From positions 1 through 13,895 of the forward strand of contig JAIXUR010000571.1 in assembly GCA_027483425.1 (NCBI GenBank): DNA of 13,895 nt. Direction: 5' to 3'. Under the pieces are notes generated by a model. That model did not search any database. It was not told the DNA's origin and saw only the letters and a program-made list of their open reading frames with translations. This document shows, one piece after another, positions 8,048-13,895 of the stretch. The stretch comes from Cyanobacteriota bacterium. Its GTDB lineage: Bacteria > Cyanobacteriota > Cyanobacteriia > Phormidesmidales > Phormidesmidaceae. The first letter of the stretch is position 1. Each line of letters begins with the position of its first letter. Both the position numbers and the translations under genes were made by a program.

Positions 8048-8773
8048 TTAGTAGTCACCGCGTTTGCCAGAATAGGTGCCATCGGAAAAGCGACTCTTCT
8101 TTTTGCGACCACCGCTTAAAACGGTCATTGCCCCAGTGACTACCGCAGCCGCTGACGTTACACCGACCACAATCCCCCACGGAAACCCCTTAGAGGGGGC
8201 AGCAGTTTCGCTAGCTTGGGCCAGATCACCCGCTGGGGCAACCGTTTCACCGGACTGAGCGAGATTACCTGTGGCATCGTGGCTGTGGGGAATACCTTGG
8301 GCATCGGCCTGGGCGTGATTCTGAGCGGTAACGGGCATCTCGGGGCTGGTGGCTACATCGGCAGCTTGGGTTTTACGCGATTCGGCATAGAGCGACAGAC
8401 TGCCCTGAGTCACGAGCCGCTCGCCCACCGATAGTCCATCGGTGACTTCAATCAAGTCGCCCTGGGTTGCGCCCGTGGTCACCGGCACTGGCTCATAAAA
8501 ATTCTCGTACTGCACAAAGACCAGTTGCCGACCAGCATCATCCACCAGAGACGCAACAGGGATGAGTATGGCGGCGCTGCCATCGGCGGCAGGCTCAATG
8601 GGAGTGACCTCAAGACCCATCAGAGAGTCAGTCTCGGCCTTGACCTCGACGCGGTTGACGCCGCCTTCAGCCTGAAATTCATCACCGTGGCCGACGTGGG
8701 CCAGGGCAGCAGGAGCACTCAAGGCGAGGCTGAGGGTCAGTAGAACAGAGCTGAGCAATGGAGTCGGTTTCAT
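8048..8773 (-). CDS. Truncated CusB/CzcB-like RND adaptor with C-terminal membrane anchor
   Basis: This 241-residue exported protein begins with a signal peptide (about 1-25, ending ALA) and a His-containing mature start (HVGHGDEF). Residues 40-60 (VEVKAETDSLMGLEVTPIEP) resemble the N-terminal strand of CzcB/CusB adaptors. Residues 69-134 (from ILIPVASLVDD through GLSVGERLVTQGS) match the C-terminal membrane-proximal domain. The lipoyl, alpha-hairpin and most beta-barrel sequence that normally separates them is missing. A low-complexity linker follows, with His153, His163 and His165 and an 11-residue repeat (170-180, 183-193). Then come a membrane span at about 199-220 and a basic GRKKKSR tail. 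It probably works with the RND pump downstream, by domain logic. Start: GAGGAG at 8779-8784 is 5 nt from the ATG at 8773 but only 2 nt from the ATG at 8776, so 8773 is preferred. Confidence 0.82.
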   Translation of the reverse strand: MKPTPLLSSVLLTLSLALSAPAALAHVGHGDEFQAEGGVNRVEVKAETDSLMGLEVTPIEPAADGSAAILIPVASLVDDAGRQLVFVQYENFYEPVPVTTGATQGDLIEVTDGLSVGERLVTQGSLSLYAESRKTQAADVATSPEMPVTAQNHAQADAQGIPHSHDATGNLAQSGETVAPAGDLAQASETAAPSKGFPWGIVVGVTSAAAVVTGAMTVLSGGRKKKSRFSDGTYSGKRGDY

Positions 8774-8778
8774 CATGT

Positions 8779-8784
8779 CTCCTC
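8779..8784 (-). promoter_or_regulatory. Ribosome binding site of the adaptor gene
   Basis: On the minus strand the bases read GAGGAG, a strong Shine-Dalgarno match, among the clearest in the window. Its spacing favours the second of two adjacent ATG codons (8773 rather than 8776). Confidence 0.65.
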
Positions 8785-8835
8785 ACGACAACTGGGATGG
8801 GGCGGTCAAATCTTCCACAGGTTGCCACAGAGGGT

Positions 8836-8873
8836 ATGAAATCGAGATGAAATGACAGCAGAGTCTGTAGAAT
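8836..8873 (+). promoter_or_regulatory. Putative response-regulator box and -10 element of the rppA promoter
   Basis: ATGAAAT occurs at 8836-8842 and again at 8847-8853, an 11-bp period, one helical turn, as used by OmpR/PhoB-family regulators. Fourteen bases on, TAGAAT at 8868-8873 fits a -10 box, and no -35 hexamer is present, as in activated promoters. Just upstream, CCACAG is also repeated at 8815-8820 and 8825-8830. The gap is shared by the divergent adaptor gene, so one box could serve both directions. The repeats are seen; binding by RppA is inferred. Confidence 0.4.
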
Positions 8874-8901
8874 CAGTTTCGTGGTTGATGGCTTTGCTCC
8901 C

Positions 8902-9594
8902 ATGCGCGTGCTGCTGGCTGAAGATGAAGAGGATTTAGGCTTGGCCATCAAGCAGGTCTTGATGGGCGAAAAGTACGTGGTGGACTGGGTTACCGACGGT
9001 GCCCAAGCCTGGTATTGCCTTGAAAACCAGTGGACCGACTACACTGTGGCCATTGTGGACTGGCTACTGCCAGAACTGTCGGGCCTGGAGTTGTGCCAGC
9101 GGCTCAGAACTCACCAAGACCCGCTGCCGGTGCTAATGCTGACGGCCCTGGGCCAGCCCGAAAACCGCATTGCAGGGCTCGATGCCGGAGCGGATGACTA
9201 TTTAGTCAAACCATTTGTAATGGATGAGTTACTCGCTCGGTTGCGGGCACTTCAGCGGCGATCGCCCCAGCTACGACCCCAAACCCTCACCGTTGGCCCC
9301 TTCACCCTAGACGATGCCAATACCACCATCCAGGTTGAGTATCCCGACCAGCTTCCTCAATCGATTCCTCTAACACTGAAAGAATTTCAGGTGTTGGCAT
9401 ATCTCATGCAAAACTGCGATCGCGTCATCCCCGGCAGCAAGATCCGTTCCCAATTGTGGGATTTGGACGAAGAACCTGTGAGCAATGTCGTGGCCGCCCA
9501 AATTAGGCTGCTGCGTCGCAAGTTTGCCCGTCACGAGTGTGATTGCCCAATTGAGACCATCCCCGGTCAGGGCTATCGGTTTAAGTCGCCATGA
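8902..9594 (+). CDS. rppA: OmpR-family response regulator, RppA/NrsR type
   Basis: From ATG 8902 this is a 230-residue DNA-binding regulator. The receiver domain (1-120) shows the acidic pocket Glu7/Asp8, phospho-acceptor Asp53 (IVDWLLP), Thr81 (MLTA) and Lys103 (VKPF). A winged-helix effector domain fills about 128-230, with LTLKEFQVLAYL and the C-terminal ETIPGQGYRF hairpin. The segment LENQW-x-x-Y-x-x-A-I-x-D-W-L-L-P is, from memory, characteristic of cyanobacterial RppA (NrsR in Synechocystis, linked to nickel and redox responses). An in-frame GTG at 8881 would add seven residues before the canonical MRVLLAEDE start, so ATG is preferred. Its stop overlaps the kinase ATG by 4 bp, so the two are translationally coupled. 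Divergence from the adaptor-pump genes mirrors nrsRS-nrsBACD and suggests it controls them. Confidence 0.9.
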   Translation: MRVLLAEDEEDLGLAIKQVLMGEKYVVDWVTDGAQAWYCLENQWTDYTVAIVDWLLPELSGLELCQRLRTHQDPLPVLMLTALGQPENRIAGLDAGADDYLVKPFVMDELLARLRALQRRSPQLRPQTLTVGPFTLDDANTTIQVEYPDQLPQSIPLTLKEFQVLAYLMQNCDRVIPGSKIRSQLWDLDEEPVSNVVAAQIRLLRRKFARHECDCPIETIPGQGYRFKSP

Positions 9595-10985
9595 TCAATA
9601 GCCAGAAGCTATTTCGCCGCAGCCGCATTCGTTTAGCCATTTGGTACGCCATCGCCATGGGCGGGATCTTAGGCCTGTCTGGCTTGGGCATGTATCGAGC
9701 GCTGGTTCAATCTAACTGGGTAGCGCTAGAGCGGGAAATTGAGTCAATCGCCGGAACCCTCCACGACAGCCTTGAGCCCATGCTGCCCGCCTCGGGTGAC
9801 CCGACCGAGGTTTTGCAACAGATTTTCCCTGACCTATGCCTAGTGGGGCAGCCCTGCAACACTAGCCCTACGCTCATTCAGCGCCATACCACTGGGATTA
9901 GCGATCGCGACATCTATTACATTCGGCTGTTCGACCACCACGGCACATTGCTGGCCTTCTCCGCTAATCAACCGTTACCGCTCCCTCAGACGTTAGACCC
10001 GGCCCTGTGGCAAACATTTCAGAATGACAATGGCACTCGCTACCATCAGTTCACCACCATTCTCCACAGTGCCGATGCCCATCCCCCTGGCGATGATAGT
10101 CACGCTCACCCCCCCTGGGGGTATCTACAAATTGGCCGCACCCTGGCCCCCTTTGATGCAGAGGTTAGGCGCATCCAGTGGATTTTGGCGGTGGGGTTAC
10201 CAGTGGCGCTGGGCCTAGTCGCCGCCTCTGGCTGGTGGCTTTCAGGGCTGGCCATGCAGCCGATTTACCATTCCTACCAACGGCAGCAGCGGTTTACCGC
10301 CGATGCGGCCCACGAGCTGCGATCGCCCCTGGCTAGCCTGCTCGCGACCGTAGAGGCTATCCTCCGATTACCCCCAGCTCAGCAGCAGGATATTCCCCCC
10401 ATGCTTCAGACCGTTGAGCGCCAGGGTCGTCGCCTGAGCCACTTAATTACTGACCTACTGTTGCTGACCAGCCTGGAGCAAAACGCCTCCCCAAAACCGT
10501 TTAAGCCCTGCTGCCTAAATGATTTGATCGCTGATTTAACAGAAGAACTCTCGGAACTGGCCGCCGCCTCAGACATTCACTTAGCCTATCACCTGCCCAA
10601 AAGTGAGATTTATGTTTTGGGGCACGAGTCTCAACTCTACCGACTCGTCTCTAATTTGATCGCCAACGCCATTCAGTACAGCCCTCCAGGGGGAGCGGTG
10701 CTGGTCAGTTTAGGGACTCACGACCGCACCGCTGTGATTACCGTCAAAGATACAGGCATTGGCATTCCCTCGGCTGAACAAGATCAAATCTTTGAACGCT
10801 TTTATCGGGTGGATAGCGATCGCTCTCGCAAGACCGGCGGCACTGGTTTAGGGTTAGCGATTGCGAAGGCGATCGCGCATCATCATCAGGGGCATCTCAC
10901 CGTTAAAAGTGAAGTTAATCAGGGTAGCGTATTCTCAATTTCTTTTCCCTGTCTTTCTCAACCTAGGGTAAACCTAGAATCGTAA
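9591..10985 (+). CDS. rppB: Sensor histidine kinase, RppB/NrsS type
   Basis: This is a 464-residue inner-membrane kinase. It has two spans (about 14-36 and 196-218) around a periplasmic sensor of about 160 residues. The cytoplasmic part has the H-box with His241 (ADAAHELRSPLASLL), the N-box with Asn359 (NLIANAIQYS), the G1 box DTGIGI with Asp387, the F-box (FERFYRV), and the G2 box GGTGLGLAIAK at 417-427. The sensor contains His159, His164, His171 and His173 in a His/Asp/Pro-rich stretch plus Cys83 and Cys89, all possible metal ligands. Pairing with RppA by a 4-bp ATGA overlap shows one operon. By homology to NrsS/RppB it may sense nickel or another transition metal, or redox state; the actual signal is not proven by sequence. 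Confidence 0.92.
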   Translation: MINSQKLFRRSRIRLAIWYAIAMGGILGLSGLGMYRALVQSNWVALEREIESIAGTLHDSLEPMLPASGDPTEVLQQIFPDLCLVGQPCNTSPTLIQRHTTGISDRDIYYIRLFDHHGTLLAFSANQPLPLPQTLDPALWQTFQNDNGTRYHQFTTILHSADAHPPGDDSHAHPPWGYLQIGRTLAPFDAEVRRIQWILAVGLPVALGLVAASGWWLSGLAMQPIYHSYQRQQRFTADAAHELRSPLASLLATVEAILRLPPAQQQDIPPMLQTVERQGRRLSHLITDLLLLTSLEQNASPKPFKPCCLNDLIADLTEELSELAAASDIHLAYHLPKSEIYVLGHESQLYRLVSNLIANAIQYSPPGGAVLVSLGTHDRTAVITVKDTGIGIPSAEQDQIFERFYRVDSDRSRKTGGTGLGLAIAKAIAHHHQGHLTVKSEVNQGSVFSISFPCLSQPRVNLES

Positions 10986-11066
10986 GCGACTTATCTCTCC
11001 CATCGATAGAAAACACCGACTGTCACAATAGGGTACGATCAGCTATGGCTTTTCATTATCGCTGCC

Positions 11067-12422
11067 ATGACTGCCCGCATTGAGCTGACCGAGGCCGCCC
11101 CCCACCAAACCCTCACCCTGGAATTCCCCGCCGATGGGGTGGCGTTGACTGGGCGCGTGCGGGTGCCTGGCGACAAGTCGATCTCCCACCGAGCGCTGAT
11201 GCTGGGGGCGATCGCCCTGGGTGAGACCCGCATTCAAGGCCTGCTGCTAGGCGAAGACCCCCGCAGTACCGCCGCCTGCTTTCAGGCCATGGGCGTCACC
11301 CTGTCATCCCTAGAGGACGAGTGGGTCACCGTGCAGGGGGTCGGCCTGGGCCATTTGCAAGAACCCGCCGATGTGCTCAACGCGGGCAACTCCGGCACCA
11401 CCCTGCGGCTGATGCTGGGGCTGTTGGCGTCCCATCCCGATCGCCTGTTTACGGTCACCGGAGATGGGTCGCTGCGATCGCGCCCCATGGATCGGGTGAT
11501 TGTGCCCCTGACCCAGATGGGGGCCCAGATCTGGGGCCGCCAGGGCAACCGTCTGGCCCCCCTGGCGGTGCGGGGCCAAGCCCTCAAACCCATCCACTAC
11601 CGATCGCCGGTGGCCTCGGCCCAGATCAAGTCGTGCCTCCTGCTGGCCGGGCTGATGACCGAGGGCGACACCACCGTGACGGAGCCCAGCCTGTCGCGGG
11701 ACCACAGTGAGCGCATGCTGCGGGCCTTTGGGGCCGATATTTCCACCGATCCAGATACCTGTAGCGTTACCGTGCGGGGGCCAGCTACCCTGACCGGGCA
11801 AACCGTGGTGGTGCCCGGTGATATCAGCTCCGCCGCCTTTTGGCTGGTGGCCGGAGCGATTACCCCCGGCTCTGACCTGGTGGTCGAAAATGTAGGCATC
11901 AACCCCACCCGCACCGGCATTCTCGACGCCCTAGCGGCCATGGAAGCCGATATTACCCTAGAAAATCCCCGCGAGGTGACGGGGGAACCCGTGGCCGACC
12001 TGCGGGTGCGCCACAGTCGCCTCAAGGCCGCGACCTTTGGCGGCGACCTGATCCCCCGGATGATCGACGAGGTCCCGATTTTGGCGGTGGCGGCTCTATT
12101 TGCCGAGGGCACCACTGTGTTTACCGACGCCGCCGAGCTGCGGGTGAAGGAATGCGATCGCATCGCGGTCATGGCCAGCCAACTGACCCGGCTGGGGGCT
12201 CGGGTCGAAGAGCATCCCGACGGCCTCACTGTCCATGGCGGGGCCAGACTGACCGGGACCACCGTCGACAGCTACCATGATCATCGGATCGCCATGAGTA
12301 TGGCGATCGCGGCCCTGCGGGCGGACGGCCCGGTGCAGGTGCAGCGGGCTGAAGCCGCCGCCGTGTCTTACCCCAGCTTTACCTCTACCCTGGCCCAGCT
12401 CTGCGGCTTAGAGGGTGTTTGA
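11067..12422 (+). CDS. aroA: EPSP synthase (3-phosphoshikimate 1-carboxyvinyltransferase), class II-like motifs
   Basis: This 451-residue enzyme joins shikimate 3-phosphate and phosphoenolpyruvate to make EPSP, the sixth shikimate-pathway step towards aromatic amino acids. Motifs in order are GDKSISHR (35-42), NAGNSGTTLR (105-114), RSRPMDR (137-143), SAQIK (184-188), RDHSER (211-216), NPTR (279-282), catalytic Asp334 in IDEVPIL, ELRVKECDRI (357-366) and DSYHDHRIAM (401-410). R-x-H-[ST]-E, GDK[ST], SAQxK and NxTR together are the published hallmark of class II EPSP synthases. Gly is kept at the position equivalent to E. coli Gly96, so tolerance to the inhibitor glyphosate is not certain. The ATG has no clear ribosome site. 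The final residues EGV and the stop are encoded by an inserted MITE-like element; without it the protein would end GLG. Confidence 0.95.
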   Translation: MTARIELTEAAPHQTLTLEFPADGVALTGRVRVPGDKSISHRALMLGAIALGETRIQGLLLGEDPRSTAACFQAMGVTLSSLEDEWVTVQGVGLGHLQEPADVLNAGNSGTTLRLMLGLLASHPDRLFTVTGDGSLRSRPMDRVIVPLTQMGAQIWGRQGNRLAPLAVRGQALKPIHYRSPVASAQIKSCLLLAGLMTEGDTTVTEPSLSRDHSERMLRAFGADISTDPDTCSVTVRGPATLTGQTVVVPGDISSAAFWLVAGAITPGSDLVVENVGINPTRTGILDALAAMEADITLENPREVTGEPVADLRVRHSRLKAATFGGDLIPRMIDEVPILAVAALFAEGTTVFTDAAELRVKECDRIAVMASQLTRLGARVEEHPDGLTVHGGARLTGTTVDSYHDHRIAMSMAIAALRADGPVQVQRAEAAAVSYPSFTSTLAQLCGLEGV

Positions 12423-12540
12423 AAAGTCAAAGAGCGTCTCAGGTTATACCTAGGTCGTAGGTTAATGGCCTCAAAATTCAGCGGTTTTGCGGTCTCTTGG
12501 CGGCAAACTATACCTGGGACAACCCTTTTCAAACACCCTC
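12411..12540. mobile_element. 130-bp MITE-like element inserted in the 3' end of aroA
   Basis: The element begins GAGGGTGTTTGAAAAG (12411-12426) and ends with its exact reverse complement (12525-12540). TTA directly flanks both ends (12408-12410 and 12541-12543), a 3-bp target duplication fitting the T-N-A targets of the IS1031/ISL2 branch of the IS5 family. No transposase frame is inside, so it would need one in trans. Within it, TATACCT occurs near both ends. Its first nine bases code the last three residues of aroA, and its next three provide the stop. Family assignment is inferred from end structure and target length. Confidence 0.78.
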
Positions 12541-12630
12541 TTAGGCTAATTGATCGCCAAACCATGACTGAGAGCGTGACCTTGGGCACAATCAAACTAA
12601 GCCCTAGAGGCCTGACGTTCTGAAAAATCG

Positions 12631-13065
12631 ATGTGGCAACCGTTGAAAAACTTTGTCAATAGTCTCACCACCTACATGGCGCTCAGCCCAGATATAGTCG
12701 CCCGCGAACGGGTGAACCGATGGCTACGATCGCGCCCCTGCCTCACCTGCGATGAGTGGTCACGCCGCTACTGGACCCCGCCCGCCCAATCCCCAGGGCT
12801 GCCCAAGGCCCTGATTGACTTTGTGTACACCAACGTCGCAGCCTACTCTGGCCTCGATATTGGCCGGATACAGCCTAGCGATCACCTCGTTGAAGACCTT
12901 GTTTTTCCGGCGGTATGCTGGTTCGACTGGGGCATTACCCTGTGCGACGATTTTTACGCCACCTTTGGTCTCGATATTAGCGAGCACTTTGACGAAACCC
13001 AATTTTCCACCTTTTCAGACCTGATCGGCTTCCTAGCCCAACAGCTAGAGGGGATGGGTGAGTAG
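12631..13065 (+). CDS. Small acyl-carrier-protein-like protein lacking the Ser attachment site
   Basis: This 144-residue protein is not one I can name firmly. Residues 58-140 read like an acyl-carrier four-helix fold: a first helix (KALIDFVYTNVAAYSG), a loop with IQPSDHLVEDL, a second helix (GITLCDDFYATFGLDI) and a last helix (FSDLIGFLAQQLE). Where a carrier protein has Asp-Ser-Leu to hold phosphopantetheine there is CWFDW, so it cannot be modified in the usual way. This resembles the DUF1493 class of carrier-like proteins. Residues 1-57 add a basic segment with Cys37 and Cys40. There is no signal peptide or membrane span. It follows the MITE by 90 bp and probably has its own promoter. The stop TAG lies in the first bases of a hairpin repeat, so the C-terminus may have been altered by that repeat. 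Confidence 0.7.
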   Translation: MWQPLKNFVNSLTTYMALSPDIVARERVNRWLRSRPCLTCDEWSRRYWTPPAQSPGLPKALIDFVYTNVAAYSGLDIGRIQPSDHLVEDLVFPAVCWFDWGITLCDDFYATFGLDISEHFDETQFSTFSDLIGFLAQQLEGMGE

Positions 13066-13133
13066 GGACAGACCCCTGTGTCTGCCCTGTACCGGATCGG
13101 TGGATGCGTAGGGGCAGACCTGTGTGTCTGCCC
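13062..13133. repeat. Two copies of a GTAGGGGCAGAC-type hairpin repeat
   Basis: Copy one covers 13062-13087 and copy two 13108-13133. In copy two GGGCAGAC (13112-13119) pairs perfectly with GTCTGCCC (13126-13133) around a 6-nt loop. In copy one the same stem forms with one bulged A at 13068. The copies lie 20 bp apart in direct orientation. The element resembles the dispersed hairpin repeats common between cyanobacterial genes. Copy one supplies the stop codon of the preceding gene, and either stem could act in termination. Confidence 0.75.
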
Positions 13134-13237
13134 ACCATCGGATGGCGGTTCTCCCTGCTCCGTCGCGATCGCCAACGGTTTAAAATGGGAGAGTAGCCTA
13201 CAACGCGCCGCCGAGATAGGCGTAAGGATGTCTTCCC

Positions 13238-13696
13238 ATGAGCCTGAAAGACCGCATTAGCGATGACATTAAAACCGCCATGAAGGCTAAGGACAAAGTA
13301 CGCCTGGAGACGGTGCGCAGCATTAAAAAAGTCATTCTCGACCGAGAAACCCTGGTGCGCCCCAACGGGCAAGACGCCCTCACCCCCGACCAGGAGCTAG
13401 AGGTTCTGACCCAGCTCGCGAAGCAGCGCAAAGACTCCATCGAGCAATACCAAAAGGCCAACCGGGATGACCTAGCGGCCCAGGAGGCCCAGGAGCTAGC
13501 CATTATTGAAGAATACCTGCCCCCGCAGCTCAGCGATGGGGAGGTTGAAGCGGTCATTGACGCGTTAATCGCCCAAACCGGAGCATCATCCCCTAAAGAC
13601 ATGGGTAAGGTGATGGGGCCTGCTATGCAGCAGCTCAAAGGCAAAGCCGATGGCGTTAAGGTTCAGGCTCTCGTCAAGGCTAAGCTAGCCGGTTAA
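13238..13696 (+). CDS. GatB/YqeY domain-containing protein
   Basis: This 152-residue protein is a single GatB/YqeY domain, normal in length for a stand-alone YqeY. Typical segments are LKDRISDDIKTAMKAKDKVRLET near the start, RKDSIEQYQKANRDDLA (about 64-80), ELAIIEEYLPPQLS (85-98) and the C-terminal MGKVMGPAMQQLKGKADG. The domain is shared with the tail of GatB in tRNA-dependent amidotransferases, where it contacts tRNA. The role of free YqeY proteins is not settled. Charged helices suggest a soluble cytosolic protein. The leader has AAGG about 10 bases before the ATG and a possible TAAAAT -10 box at 13181-13186. Confidence 0.93.
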   Translation: MSLKDRISDDIKTAMKAKDKVRLETVRSIKKVILDRETLVRPNGQDALTPDQELEVLTQLAKQRKDSIEQYQKANRDDLAAQEAQELAIIEEYLPPQLSDGEVEAVIDALIAQTGASSPKDMGKVMGPAMQQLKGKADGVKVQALVKAKLAG

Positions 13697-13704
13697 GCAC
13701 CTGA

Positions 13705-13731
13705 AGTCAGTCAGCTCAAGGGGGACTGGCT
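13705..13731 (+). terminator. Candidate hairpin after the YqeY gene
   Basis: AGTCAGTC at 13705-13712 pairs with GACTGGCT at 13724-13731 with one T-G wobble and an 11-nt loop. It begins 9 bp after the stop codon. There is no T-tract, so its role as a terminator is only positional. Confidence 0.25.
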
Positions 13732-13739
13732 CAGGTCAG

Positions 13740-13888
13740 GGGTCTAGGGTGCAGGGTTTTGCCTGAGGAAATTTTGGGAAAGAAGATACCCCCCAGTAGG
13801 GGCGCAGCGGGGTGAGGGGTGAGGGGTTTACGGCAAGCCACAGATCCAGACCCTGAACCGCAAACCTTGCACCTTGCACCGTAGACCC
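13740..13888. repeat. Imperfect inverted pair and heptamer repeats in the right-end noncoding region
   Basis: The sequence at 13740-13762 (GGGTCTAGGGTGCAGGG followed by TTTTGC) reappears inverted at 13860-13888 with an extra 7-bp copy of CCTTGCA. Between them GGGGTGA is repeated at 13809-13815 and 13816-13822. The 199 bases from the YqeY stop to the edge contain no convincing gene. Such heptad-rich tracts are common between genes in filamentous cyanobacteria. Confidence 0.6.
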
Positions 13889-13895
13889 TGCACCG

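Noticed and set aside
8881..8901. GTG start seven codons upstream for rppA
   Set aside because: It adds residues before the canonical receiver start MRVLLAEDE and would lie at the predicted transcription start.
10986..11066. Promoter for aroA with TACGAT at 11034-11039
   Set aside because: No acceptable -35 hexamer at proper spacing, so not listed as a feature.
11310..11801. Long minus-strand frame (163 codons) inside aroA
   Set aside because: High-GC shadow of aroA on the opposite strand; composition and lack of domains argue against a real gene. The same holds for 11597-12262 and 5844-6341.
12411..12540. Rho-independent terminator for aroA formed by the inverted ends
   Set aside because: The 98-bp interior is too long for a terminator loop, and TTA flanks with in-frame restoration point to a transposable element; incidental termination is still possible.
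13198..13644. Minus-strand 148-codon frame opposite the YqeY gene
   Set aside because: Ser/Arg-rich shadow translation antisense to a well-supported gene.

Overview
The window looks like a cyanobacterial chromosome segment. The octamer GCGATCGC (HIP1) occurs about 20 times by eye count. The gene content is also typical: a membrane PIN-TRAM protein, an RppA/RppB-type two-component pair and a GatB/YqeY protein. Intergenic DNA carries short tandem repeats and hairpin repeats of the kind seen in filamentous cyanobacteria. High GC and dense HIP1 would fit a Leptolyngbya/Nodosilinea/Phormidium-like lineage, but the genus is a guess. No rRNA, tRNA or CRISPR array was seen.

Layout. Positions 1-408 (minus) hold the N-terminal part of a TonB-like energy transducer that runs off the left edge. 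After a 16-bp tandem repeat array come a GNAT acetyltransferase (669-1271, plus) and an unrecognised conserved-looking protein (1485-2066, plus). hisC (2146-3294, minus) is convergent with the latter. A gap with a 14-bp tandem array separates hisC from the divergent PIN-TRAM gene (3547-4629, plus). A near-perfect 41-bp palindrome lies between the PIN-TRAM gene and the convergent RND pump gene.

The central module (4785-10985) is a metal-efflux-like locus. A small membrane-anchored adaptor-like protein and a large HME-type RND permease are read on the minus strand. They diverge from a response regulator/sensor kinase pair (rppA-rppB/nrsR-nrsS type) on the plus strand. The 128-bp divergent gap has an 11-bp-period direct repeat expected of an OmpR-family regulator. 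The likely logic is that the sensor, with a His-rich periplasmic loop, phosphorylates RppA, which controls its own operon and the pump. The adaptor lacks the lipoyl and hairpin parts of a normal CusB/CzcB protein, and no outer-membrane channel gene is adjacent, so how the pump exports its substrate is unclear.

Right part: aroA (11067-12422) has class II EPSP synthase motifs. Its last codons come from a 130-bp MITE-like element with 16-bp terminal inverted repeats and a TTA target duplication. Removing the element restores an in-frame stop. A small acyl-carrier-like protein without the prosthetic-group serine (12631-13065) follows, ending inside one of two hairpin repeats. A GatB/YqeY protein (13238-13696) comes next, then repeat-rich noncoding DNA to the edge.

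The best-supported unusual observations are the MITE that rewrote the aroA 3' end and the stripped-down RND adaptor. I do not see a clearly new multi-gene system; the nearest candidate is the minimal adaptor-RND-RppAB locus.
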